Assembly (NCBI GenBank): GCA_944320465.1
Contig: CALUHO010000020.1
Location: 1-53,177, forward strand
Reading direction: 5' to 3'
DNA from: an uncultured Bacteroidales bacterium
GTDB taxonomy: Bacteria > Bacteroidota > Bacteroidia > Bacteroidales > P3
DNA length: 53,177 nucleotides
Numbering within the stretch: the stretch's first letter is position 1; every line of letters begins with the position of its first letter. This document shows, one piece after another, positions 34,901 through 42,159 of this stretch. The notes under the pieces are model-generated. The model saw only the letters and a list, made by a program, of their open reading frames with translations. It was not told where the DNA came from and did no database searches. The position numbers and the translations under genes are program-made.

Positions 34901-36931
34901 GGTGGTTTCTTGGTCTTGTACAATGCCATGGAGATAAGGCGCTTGAAGGATAACCGGCTGCGGTACAAGAAGGAAGACTATCGGATGTTGGACGAGTTCT
35001 ACAAGCAGAAAATCCAGCAGGTGCATATCGTGGGCGAATATGCCAATCTGATGGTAAAGGATTACGGGGCGGCATTGCAATATGTCCGGGATTATTTCCA
35101 GATGGATTACAAGAAGTTTATTGCCAAATATTTCAAAGGGGAGAGGGCGAACGAGATCCAAAGGAATCTAACTCCGATGAAGTATAAGCAGCTTTTCGGG
35201 CAGTTGTCGGAGCGTCAGATGGAAATCATCTCGGACAAGGAATCGCGTTGCATCGTGGTGGCGGCCGGTCCGGGCAGCGGGAAGACGCGGGTGCTGGTTC
35301 ATAAACTGGCATCCCTCTTGTTGCTTGAGGATGTGAAGCATGAACAGCTTCTAATGCTGACGTTCTCGAGAGCGGCGGCTACCGAATTCAAGCAGCGGCT
35401 GATGGATTTGATTGGCAATGCCGCGCATTTTGTGGAGATAAAGACGTTCCATTCTTATTGTTTCGACCTTTTAGGCCGGGTGGGAAACCTTGATGAGGTG
35501 CAGAACGTGGTGGGCATGGCCGCAGGGATGATAGAGCGTGGCGAGGTGGAACCGACCCGAATCGGCAAGACGGTATTGGTCATAGACGAGGCGCAAGACA
35601 TGGGGCGCGATGAATACGCGCTTGTGAAGGCTTTGATGGACAAGAACGAGGAAATGCGCGTGATTGCCGTGGGCGATGACGACCAGAACATTTACGAATT
35701 CCGGGGTTCCAACTCCCGTTACCTTTACGATTTGTCCCGGATGGAGGGAAGCCGGTTCGTGGAAATGACCGAGAATTATCGCAGTGCGAGCCATATCGTG
35801 GCTTTTGTCAACGGTTTCGCTCAGGGAATCCGTCATCGGATGAAAAGCACGCCTATCGTATCCAAGAGAAACGATGCCGGGTGGGTGGAATTGACATTCT
35901 ACCAGTCGAGGTACATGTATGAGCCGCTTGTGGAACAGCTGTTGCGCTGCAAGGGTGGCGGGACTTCGTGCGTGCTCACGCAGACCAATGAAGAGGCGGT
36001 CGTCATAGCCGCTCTTTTGCGCAAGCGGGGGATGAACAGCAAGCTGATACAGTCCATGGACGGCTTTCGTTTCTGGAATTTGGCCGAGACGAGGTATTTC
36101 CTGCGTTACTTGCGTAAGCGGGCTGTTTCGCCCATGATTTCGGAGGAATTGTGGGAGGATGCCAAGCGGGCTGTTTTTTCCGTCTATGCCAGGAGCCGGA
36201 GCTTGGATTATTTGAAGCGTTGCATAGAGTTGTTCGAGCAGACCAGCAAGGCCAGGTACTTGAGCGACTTCAGCGAGTTTGTCTTCGAGTCGTCGGTGGA
36301 GGATTTTTGCGATGTTGCAGGGGCGGATGTGGTGGTCTCGACGATACACAAGTCCAAGGGGAGAGAGTTCGATGACGTGTATATGCTCCTTTCGGCGCAG
36401 GAGGCCATGGACGACGCGCTGATGCGTCGGTATTACGTAGGTATGACTCGGGCCAAGAACCGCCTGTTCGTGCATACTGACCTTTCGATGAAGTCGAAGT
36501 TGAATTCGCTCGATCAATGCCGGGACGGGGAAAGTCCGGCGAGAGCCGGAAGTCGTGGCTTTGGAGGCTTGGAGGTTGACAGGCGTTCTTTCGACCCAAG
36601 GGCTTACGCCTTGCCTTCCGAGGCAGTCTTGTCGTTGACGCACAAGGATGTCTATTTGGATTTTTTCAAAAAGGTCAAGCGGGAAGTGCTGGCATTGCAA
36701 AGCGGCGACCCTCTGGTGCTTCAAGGTGTTTTCCTGTGTAATCCGGCCACCGGATTGCCGGTTGCGACGCTTTCGTCCAGCATGCAGAAATCTTTGGAGG
36801 CATGGTCGGAACGAGGCTATTCGGTACGTTCCGCTTCGGTGCGCTTTGTCGTGGCCTGGAGACCCAAGGAAGCACCCAAGGAAGAGCCGGACACCGCCGT
36901 ACTCTTGGCCGATTTGACGCTTTCCATCTAA
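31991..36931 (+). CDS. DEDD exonuclease-like / RecQ helicase / UvrD helicase fusion
   Basis: 1646 residues. The N-terminal part (about 30-145) looks like a DnaQ-type exonuclease: VDAEVG, GHNIVHHDAPHL, and a later YHRLV...NNPVNDCEKARDLL could supply the acidic residues. A CSEGCPYC cluster (about 258) may bind zinc. The RecQ part has Walker A TGGGKS (about 311), DEAHCFSSWGQDFR (about 412) and QEAGRAGRD (about 601). The last third is an SF1 UvrD/PcrA helicase: AAGPGSGKT (about 1090), VIDEAQD, GDDDQNIYEFRGS, STIHKSKGREFDD and YVGMTRAKNRL (about 1482). All helicase motifs look intact. It should unwind and process DNA with two motors and a nuclease in one chain. It stands alone, divergent from the DUF4143 ATPase. 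The exonuclease call is the weakest part. Confidence 0.85.
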   Translation: MSVWDRFMRIWNAEGKEAGVQEGIPVPETLPRYALVDAEVGIKDRKVHDIGAIRDDGAVYHGASKEELFGFLAGMRYVCGHNIVHHDAPHLFFGRECPWQLVDTLYLSPLLFPERPYHRLVKNDKLVSEQANNPVNDCEKARDLLLDEIACWKSLPPKKQILFASLLRGKAEFDGFLSMVGATPSGKSAAVLAKELYKGRICQNADLDMLARQYPCELAYALALVDTTDYRSVTPGWVLCQYPDVEWVVKLLRQTPCSEGCPYCRSKLSVQENLKAFFGYDQFRTYDGEPLQERAAQAAVEGKSLLAIFPTGGGKSLAFQLPALMEGQSVHGLTVVISPLQSLMKDQVDNLADRGITDAVTINGLLDPITRALSIQRAMEGEASLLYIAPEMLRSKTLERILLTRHVVRFVIDEAHCFSSWGQDFRVDYLYIGKFIREYQQKKKRKTPIPVSCFTATAKQKVVQDIHDYFKQELGLDLALFASTADRENLRYSVVHSETDEDKYMKLRNIMSESDCPTIVYVSRTKRAQELAEKLSRDGYKALPFHGRMEAEEKIANQDAFMDGRVRTIVATSAFGMGVDKKDVGLVVHYDISDSLENYVQEAGRAGRDPSLSARCYVLYCDNDLDKHFIMLNQTKLSISEIQQIWKAVRDFTRHRDRVCCSALEIARQAGWDDSVYDIETRVRTALAALERGGYIERGNNVPHVYATGITVKNMEDARKRISASLLFDRDEVETACRVIKSLISQKYTHRAQDAEAESRVDYLADILGLSRFEVVSVVERMRQEGILADSKDISAYLLDTGVSERKSRQVFDRFVRMERYILGRIPEGFLRVSCKQLNEDALREGLDFSTEKDLRTLLYFLVVKGYIRKKEDSFHNMEIRCQMDAVSALARFERRAEIARFAIGWLYGQVDKKKDAANRNLVQFSVLELLSQVKKSDSSTLFGKLGEPQIGDVEEALLYLSKIGAIKLEGGFLVLYNAMEIRRLKDNRLRYKKEDYRMLDEFYKQKIQQVHIVGEYANLMVKDYGAALQYVRDYFQMDYKKFIAKYFKGERANEIQRNLTPMKYKQLFGQLSERQMEIISDKESRCIVVAAGPGSGKTRVLVHKLASLLLLEDVKHEQLLMLTFSRAAATEFKQRLMDLIGNAAHFVEIKTFHSYCFDLLGRVGNLDEVQNVVGMAAGMIERGEVEPTRIGKTVLVIDEAQDMGRDEYALVKALMDKNEEMRVIAVGDDDQNIYEFRGSNSRYLYDLSRMEGSRFVEMTENYRSASHIVAFVNGFAQGIRHRMKSTPIVSKRNDAGWVELTFYQSRYMYEPLVEQLLRCKGGGTSCVLTQTNEEAVVIAALLRKRGMNSKLIQSMDGFRFWNLAETRYFLRYLRKRAVSPMISEELWEDAKRAVFSVYARSRSLDYLKRCIELFEQTSKARYLSDFSEFVFESSVEDFCDVAGADVVVSTIHKSKGREFDDVYMLLSAQEAMDDALMRRYYVGMTRAKNRLFVHTDLSMKSKLNSLDQCRDGESPARAGSRGFGGLEVDRRSFDPRAYALPSEAVLSLTHKDVYLDFFKKVKREVLALQSGDPLVLQGVFLCNPATGLPVATLSSSMQKSLEAWSERGYSVRSASVRFVVAWRPKEAPKEEPDTAVLLADLTLSI

Positions 36932-36953
36932 CTCTGGTACAATAGGAATCGGG

Positions 36954-37126
36954 TTATGGTTTCGGGACGAATTCTTGCAGCATCATCTCGTAGCCGGGCC
37001 TGATGGCTATTTTGAATCTGTCTTCTTCCATGTCTTCATATGGATGATCGGTTATCAATAACAGGTTCTGGCAATTCGTTTTACGACCTGCCAGAATCAA
37101 TCTTGCTATTTCGTCTGCAAAGGCAC
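36954..37126 (-). pseudogene. Possible C-terminal gene remnant
   Basis: On the minus strand a frame is open from just after a stop near 37126 to TAA at 36954 (about 57 codons) with protein-like composition, ending RPGYEMMLQEFVPKP. The first in-frame ATG (37031) leaves only 25 residues. I do not recognise the family. It converges on the helicase fusion with only 22 bases between them. It could be the tail of a deleted gene, a very short gene, or chance. Confidence 0.3.
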
Positions 37127-37174
37127 TTCAAAACGCGATATTTTACCATTTTCACTTTTCCTGTAACTTTTCGA

Positions 37175-37182
37175 TACCTTTG
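37175..37182 (+). promoter_or_regulatory. -7 element upstream of the ECF sigma gene
   Basis: TACCTTTG fits TAnnTTTG; no good TTTG lies 19-21 bases upstream, only TTTTC. If used, the transcript would carry a leader of about 200 bases that includes the element remnant at 37338-37362. Confidence 0.4.
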
Positions 37183-37337
37183 GTCGTCATTAAAACAGAG
37201 GCGTGGCAGGGACTGGACGAACGGCCAAGAGCAAGGCAGGCGGCTACGATGGCAAGATTTCCGTCCTTTGCTCAGGAAGGCCGGGATTCCGCCGGGCAAA
37301 CAAAAGCTGGGTCCGGGCCAACAGAATCCGGATTAAT

Positions 37338-37362
37338 CCCAAAGTCTAATAACCGATTTGGG
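37338..37362 (-). mobile_element. Terminal remnant of the 193-bp element
   Basis: CCCAAAGTCTAATAACCGATTTGGG matches the outer 25 bases of one end of the element, with one change (G to A). It is followed by TTAAA, the same bases that flank full copies at 18824 and 53101. The rest of the element is absent. It lies 34 bases before the sigma factor start. Confidence 0.7.
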
Positions 37363-37396
37363 TTAAAGACAGGAAGCAGCGAGAAACCAAAAGCGT

Positions 37397-37900
37397 ATGG
37401 ACAAGGAAGAGTACGAGGAAACCGTCAGGGACGTGGCCGATGCGCTTTACCGTTTCGCGTACCGGCTTTGCAAAGATCAGGACGAAGCCAAAGATTTGGT
37501 GCAAGAGAGCTTCGTGCGCTTGTGGGTCAACCGGGGCAAGGTCGGCATCCCTAAGGCGTTCCTGTTCCAGACTGCCTACCGCCAGTTCCTGGACTCCCGC
37601 AAGCACGAGAAAGTGCGTCAGGACTATGCCGGTTTCGCCTTCTACAAGTCCAAGGAAAGGGAGAGGACGCAGCCGCTTTTTCCGGAGAGGGGGGAACTCA
37701 AGGAGATGCTGGATCGAGCCTTGGACACCTTGCCGCCCGTGCAGAAGGCCGTAGTCCTGTTGCGCGATTACGAAGGCTACAGCTACGAGGAGATAGGAGA
37801 GATAAGCGGTTTGAGCGAAGCCCAGGTCAAGACCTATATCTTCCGCGCCCGTGTGGCCTTGCGCAAGTACATAGGCGAACCAGGCAAAACCTTGGGATGA
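37397..37900 (+). CDS. ECF-type RNA polymerase sigma factor
   Basis: 167 residues. Region 2 (LYRFAYRLCKDQDEAKDLVQESFVRLW, about 17-43) and region 4 (LPPVQKAVVLLRDYEGYSYEEIGEISGLSEAQVKTYIFRAR, about 115-155, with the helix-turn-helix) are both present and intact; no region 3, as in ECF sigmas. It is followed by an anti-sigma-like membrane protein and two exported proteins, so it probably controls this cluster and itself. Confidence 0.92.
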   Translation: MDKEEYEETVRDVADALYRFAYRLCKDQDEAKDLVQESFVRLWVNRGKVGIPKAFLFQTAYRQFLDSRKHEKVRQDYAGFAFYKSKERERTQPLFPERGELKEMLDRALDTLPPVQKAVVLLRDYEGYSYEEIGEISGLSEAQVKTYIFRARVALRKYIGEPGKTLG

Positions 37901-37976
37901 AAGGCTGACGGAAGGATGTCTTAATCTTGAGCAGAATCATAGATTACGTTTGCAAGAACAAAGGAAAAGCAAAACC

Positions 37977-39329
37977 ATGAAGATAAGCAAAGACAATTAC
38001 GAACCCATTCTGCTGGACTACTTGGAAGGCCGTCTTTCCGACAAGGAACGGAAAGAAGTGAAGGCATTCCTGGCAGGCGAACCGGCTTTACGCCAAGAGT
38101 TCATGGCTTTGCAGCAAGCCTGGGGCGAGCAGGGAGAAGGGCTGCAAGTGGAACCTTTGCCCGATGCCGGTTTCCCCGATAAGGAGAGTTTGCTGGCGAT
38201 ACCTGGCAAGATGAAATCCGAGTCTTCTGCTCGAAACCAATCGGAAACGCGGGCAGGGGTGGCCGAATCGCGGAACATGCAAGGGCAACGGGAAACGGAT
38301 GCACACAATTCCGTTGACCGACAAGTCCCCATGGCTGGACTTTATGAACGGCAAGACTGGAAACACGCTGTTTGGCTACGGAAAAACCGGGCGAATATCT
38401 GGAAAGTGGCTGTTTCGATGGCGGCTTGCCTGTTGCTTTTCTGGCTTTGCCTGCCCTTGCTGCAACGGGACGATATCCGGGATGCCCGATTGGCAGAACG
38501 CAATCCTGTTCTCGATACATTGTCGGATACTGAACAGGACGGTTTCGATCAAGCTACAGATTCTTCCCGTCCCAACCCTGTTTCCTCTTTGCTGTTGGGG
38601 GAAAACCAAATGGAGAAGAAAGAAGAGGAAGTCGTCTTGCCCGAACCGCAGACCTCGGCATCGGCTTCGCAAGCCGCCCCGTCCAGACAAGAGGCTTCTG
38701 AAGATTCTGTAAAAACGCAGACCATTCCAGCGCAACTCCGGCCAAGACGGGTCGATACCTTGCCGGAAATCAAGCTTACACCGGCCGAATACCGCCGTCT
38801 TGTCACCCCGATGGCTCCGCCCAAAGCGTATTATGCCGCCAATCTGATGGAAAGAGAGTCGCACGAAGGCCAGAAAGGCATTTCTCAGGAAGAAACGATG
38901 GATTCCAAGAACGAGGCTAAAGGAGGAAATGGAGCTTATTCATCGGAAACTAAACAAGACGATAGGATTGCATTGAACGATGAGGATGTTTTCGGCGCAG
39001 ATAAGTCTTTTGCAGTGGAATTTGAACAAGAAGATTTGATAGCTTCAGACCAAGCTGATTGGGCCAATGCGATGCTGTTGGTGGAACAGGCTGAACGTGT
39101 GGATAAAAAACAACGATTGGAACGGTTCAAACAAATAGAACGCCAGCAGCGCAAAACGAAAACCAAATTATTCTTTGCCCGTCTTTGGCATTCCGTTACC
39201 GGGCCGGTAAAGGAAAACTGGGAGGAAACCAAGGCATTTTACAAAGAGTTTGCCGAATGGAAAAAGGCGAATGAGGCGGATTCGGCGGGGGTTTATCAGG
39301 CTTTTTGGGAGGAGGAAAGCCGTTTCTGA
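37977..39329 (+). CDS. Anti-sigma-factor-like membrane protein
   Basis: 450 residues from ATG 37977. The N-terminal part (MKISKDNYEPILLDYLEGRLSDKERKEVKAFL) resembles the sigma-binding end of anti-sigma proteins; a single hydrophobic segment (about residues 143-163, KVAVSMAACLLLFWLCLPLL) follows, then a long, low-complexity extracytoplasmic region rich in E, K, Q and S and a basic helical tail. It lies 76 bases after the ECF sigma gene. The role as its partner is inferred from position and topology. Confidence 0.75.
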   Translation: MKISKDNYEPILLDYLEGRLSDKERKEVKAFLAGEPALRQEFMALQQAWGEQGEGLQVEPLPDAGFPDKESLLAIPGKMKSESSARNQSETRAGVAESRNMQGQRETDAHNSVDRQVPMAGLYERQDWKHAVWLRKNRANIWKVAVSMAACLLLFWLCLPLLQRDDIRDARLAERNPVLDTLSDTEQDGFDQATDSSRPNPVSSLLLGENQMEKKEEEVVLPEPQTSASASQAAPSRQEASEDSVKTQTIPAQLRPRRVDTLPEIKLTPAEYRRLVTPMAPPKAYYAANLMERESHEGQKGISQEETMDSKNEAKGGNGAYSSETKQDDRIALNDEDVFGADKSFAVEFEQEDLIASDQADWANAMLLVEQAERVDKKQRLERFKQIERQQRKTKTKLFFARLWHSVTGPVKENWEETKAFYKEFAEWKKANEADSAGVYQAFWEEESRF

Positions 39330-39407
39330 CACACCGTCGGGGAATGATTTCAAATCCCTATTTGAGGACACCCTCATAATTTATAGGAATTTTAAAACAG
39401 GAAAGAT

Positions 39408-40976
39408 ATGAAGGCGAAGCGTTTGATTCTTTTTCTCCTGATAGTAGGAGGATGCGGCGGGGCGAAAGCCCAGTATGAAGAGGACTTACCGGAATTCCGC
39501 AATCTGGAAATCGTCGACCGGGCCGTTGTCAAGATAGAGTATCTGCGCGAAGACTCGGTGCCGGGCAGGATCCGGATAGAAAACCGCCGGGGGATGTTTT
39601 CAAGCCCTTATACGTATTATGACGACAAGACAGCCACATTGGGTTTATGCGGCATGGAAGCGACATTGCTGTTGAATCCGGATTACAAGGGCTTGCAGAA
39701 AATCACGGTCGATAATTCATCCCGTTTGGAAACCAATGTGGCCGAGCCGCTTTCGGTTCCGAATCTGAATATCCGGCTATCGAACAATGCCATCGCCAAG
39801 CTGTATTATCAGGCGGAACATTTGATGGTGACAGCCGTCCAATCGGCTTCTTTCCAAGCTTACGGCAGCGGGGAAATCCGCTCCCAGACACTGCGCTGCG
39901 ATGGCGGGGCTTATATTGCCAGCACCCATACGGATACAACGGAAACAATGACTTGCGTGGCGGCCGGGATGGGAATTATCGATGCCCGGGAAAGCCCGGC
40001 GAAAATTTCCTACGACACTTTGTATGGCAATGCTTTGGTTACGGTCAATGCTTTGGAGTCCAAGGATGTGGTTAAGGGAAACGGCTTGCTTTTCAATGTT
40101 CGGGACGAGAACGGATTCACGCAAGACTCCTTGCTTGTGGCATCCCGGTCTTATAACCGGGAAGTTGATAGGAGTTATGGCAAACCAGTGGCGATCAAGG
40201 ATTTGGTGGCCGGAGACGCCGATGAGGATGACATTCTTGATTACTTCGATGCTTTGGATAACGATTGGGCTGACGGGAAAGCGATTTATCTGGAAGATTT
40301 TTTCTTTTGGGGCAAGAGGCAGAAAGAGCGTCCTCGTTTCAGAGGTCAATGGATGGGACTGGAATTCGGGTTCGCCTGCTGGGGCAGCGATTATGCCATG
40401 AACATGCAGATGCCGGCCGATTACCAGAACCTAGACCTGGATTTTCAGAAATCCGGTTCTGTCGGATGGAATGTGTTCCAGGTGAGTGTCGGTTTCAAAT
40501 CGCCCCATTGGGGCTTTGTGACCGGTGCCGGATTCTTGTGGGAGAATTATTTCTTCAGTTACCCGAACACGGTCTTGTCCAAGGAAAATCACCGGTTGGC
40601 GGCGGATCTTGCCACGGATCCAGGCAGGCGTTATATCAAGAGCAAGCTGGGTGTTTCCTATTTCCGGATACCGTTGCTGTTCGAATATACCAATGCAAAG
40701 GGGATGTTCCGTAGCGTGCATGTCTCGGCAGGGGTGATTCCTTCGGTGCTGATGTGTTCTTGGACCAAACAGGTCTACCGGGAGGATGGCAAGCGGACGC
40801 ACGACAAGCGTAAGGGGGATTTTTATGTCAATCCTTTTCGTCTGGATGCCGTGGTTTATGCCGGCTGGGGACCGTTGAGCCTGTATTTCCGTTATACCCC
40901 CACACATTTCTTCCGAGCCGGGAAGGCAACGGATATCACGCCTTTCGGCTTTGGCTTTTTGCTTGGTTTCCACTGA
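39408..40976 (+). CDS. Exported head-GIN-like and beta-barrel outer membrane protein
   Basis: 522 residues with a signal peptide (MKAKRLILFLLIVGGCGGAKA, then QYEED). The first half (about 60-215) has the repetitive small-residue beta pattern of the DUF2807/head-GIN domain (VDNSSRLETNV, QSASFQAYGSGEI). The second half, from GQWMGLEFGFACWG, has alternating strands like PorT-type outer-membrane barrels and ends in an aromatic residue-rich strand (FGFGFLLGFH). It probably sits in the outer membrane with the head-GIN part on one face. It is the third gene of the ECF sigma cluster. Confidence 0.75.
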   Translation: MKAKRLILFLLIVGGCGGAKAQYEEDLPEFRNLEIVDRAVVKIEYLREDSVPGRIRIENRRGMFSSPYTYYDDKTATLGLCGMEATLLLNPDYKGLQKITVDNSSRLETNVAEPLSVPNLNIRLSNNAIAKLYYQAEHLMVTAVQSASFQAYGSGEIRSQTLRCDGGAYIASTHTDTTETMTCVAAGMGIIDARESPAKISYDTLYGNALVTVNALESKDVVKGNGLLFNVRDENGFTQDSLLVASRSYNREVDRSYGKPVAIKDLVAGDADEDDILDYFDALDNDWADGKAIYLEDFFFWGKRQKERPRFRGQWMGLEFGFACWGSDYAMNMQMPADYQNLDLDFQKSGSVGWNVFQVSVGFKSPHWGFVTGAGFLWENYFFSYPNTVLSKENHRLAADLATDPGRRYIKSKLGVSYFRIPLLFEYTNAKGMFRSVHVSAGVIPSVLMCSWTKQVYREDGKRTHDKRKGDFYVNPFRLDAVVYAGWGPLSLYFRYTPTHFFRAGKATDITPFGFGFLLGFH

Positions 40977-41056
40977 GGCCTGCATGCCGGGTTTTTCCCC
41001 GTGCCGGGATTGTTGGGAAGATGCGAACGGCAGCAGTTCATTCCAAGTGCAACTTA

Positions 41057-41259
41057 GAAGCTGTTTAAAATTTCTTGCAATCCTGAAAAGGCTGGATTTT
41101 CAGGGACCGGGTACAGGATTTTGTTTGCCCGTCGAGGGCTATTCCGGGTCTTGGTTGAGCGATGCTCGAAGATAGCTTGGCTATCCTCCTTTGAAAAACG
41201 CGGCGTCATACCGCGAAATCCCTTCCCGATGGCCTGAACAAATAAATTTAAACAACTTC
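41057..41259. mobile_element. Candidate 203-bp miniature element
   Basis: Imperfect terminal repeats GAAGCTGTTTAAAATTT (left) and AAATTTAAACAACTTC (right) are flanked by TTA on both sides (41054-41056 and 41260-41262). There is no coding capacity. Three-base TNA duplications are known for one IS5 subgroup. A single similar end occurs at 45513-45529. Confidence 0.5.
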
Positions 41260-41274
41260 TTAAAACATAAAACA

Positions 41275-42159
41275 ATGAAAAGGATTTTTAATTGCAGGGT
41301 TTTGTTGGTCAGTCTGTTGATTACCATTGGCATGTTGAGTCCGGGCGGGGTTCATGCCCAGCGCAGGAAGGTTTCAAAGGTAGATTGTTCCGGGAATCCT
41401 ATCCGGGTCGGCTTTGATATTTCCGGATTCCATGGCATTGAAACCAAGAAGATTATCGATGTTGTACTGATACCTTCCGATGAAGAAAAAGTGGAAGTGG
41501 AAATGTCGCCTGGCTTCAAGGAACATCTGGAAGTGAAAAAGAAAGAAGGGGTGCTTTGTTTCGACTTGCATCCGGCAGGCCGCTTGGAGACATCCGGCAA
41601 TTGCCATATTACCGCGTATGTCCATTTCGTGGACTTGCGCAGCATCTCCGCTTCGGAAGCGGCCGATGTGTCCATGAAAGGCGTGTATGATGCGGGCGGC
41701 AATCCTTTCACGATTCAGTTGAGAGGGTCGAGCGATATGCAAGGAAGCCTATGCGGCATCAGCAACTTGAACATACAGACATCCGGGGCGAGCGACTTGG
41801 ATTTGGATTTGGACAGGGTTACCGCCCTGAAATACCTCGCTTCGGGTGCCTGTGATGTGAAAGGCTCTTGGTGTAACATCGGGCAGATAATCATGGATTG
41901 TTCCGGTTCTTGCGATTGCAGCCTCAGCGGCAATGCCGAAATGCTGAATATGCAGACTACCGGCAGCGCGGATGTCGGGATGGGAGACTTCTCGGTGCTT
42001 CGTTTCGTGGGTTCGTCTTCCGGGGCTTCTTCTTTGAAGATCCGGGTGACGGACTCTTTCCAGGCGGAAGCGTCCGGTTCTGCCGAGATTTACGTTACCG
42101 GTTCGCCCAAGACTACCGATTTCTCCACTTCCGGGGCTTCGGCAATCAAGATTCGTTAG
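41275..42159 (+). CDS. Exported head-GIN (DUF2807) domain protein
   Basis: 294 residues from ATG 41275 with a signal peptide (MKRIFNCRVLLVSLLITIG... ending VHAQ). The mature part is a repetitive beta-helix-like sequence with recurring S-G-[AS]-[SC]-D motifs (RGSSDMQGSL, TSGASDLDLDL, ASGACDVKGS, CSGSCDCSLSG, TTGSADVGM, SSGASSLKIR), typical of DUF2807. It is the last gene of the ECF cluster, separated from the barrel protein by the candidate 203-bp element. Its stop overlaps the convergent PPDK-like gene by 14 bases. Confidence 0.85.
   Translation: MKRIFNCRVLLVSLLITIGMLSPGGVHAQRRKVSKVDCSGNPIRVGFDISGFHGIETKKIIDVVLIPSDEEKVEVEMSPGFKEHLEVKKKEGVLCFDLHPAGRLETSGNCHITAYVHFVDLRSISASEAADVSMKGVYDAGGNPFTIQLRGSSDMQGSLCGISNLNIQTSGASDLDLDLDRVTALKYLASGACDVKGSWCNIGQIIMDCSGSCDCSLSGNAEMLNMQTTGSADVGMGDFSVLRFVGSSSGASSLKIRVTDSFQAEASGSAEIYVTGSPKTTDFSTSGASAIKIR

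Larger units (their letters stand above)
36932..37396. other. Intergenic region upstream of the sigma factor
   Basis: Contains a possible gene remnant (36954-37126, minus), a hairpin TTCTGGCA/TGCCAGAA (37066-37073, 37089-37096), a -7 element for the sigma gene and a remnant end of the 193-bp element. Confidence 0.5.

Noticed and set aside
35471..36724. 417-codon minus-strand open frame
   Set aside because: Antisense to the UvrD part of the helicase fusion, whose motifs are intact; composition is that of a shadow frame (many His, Arg, Gln).
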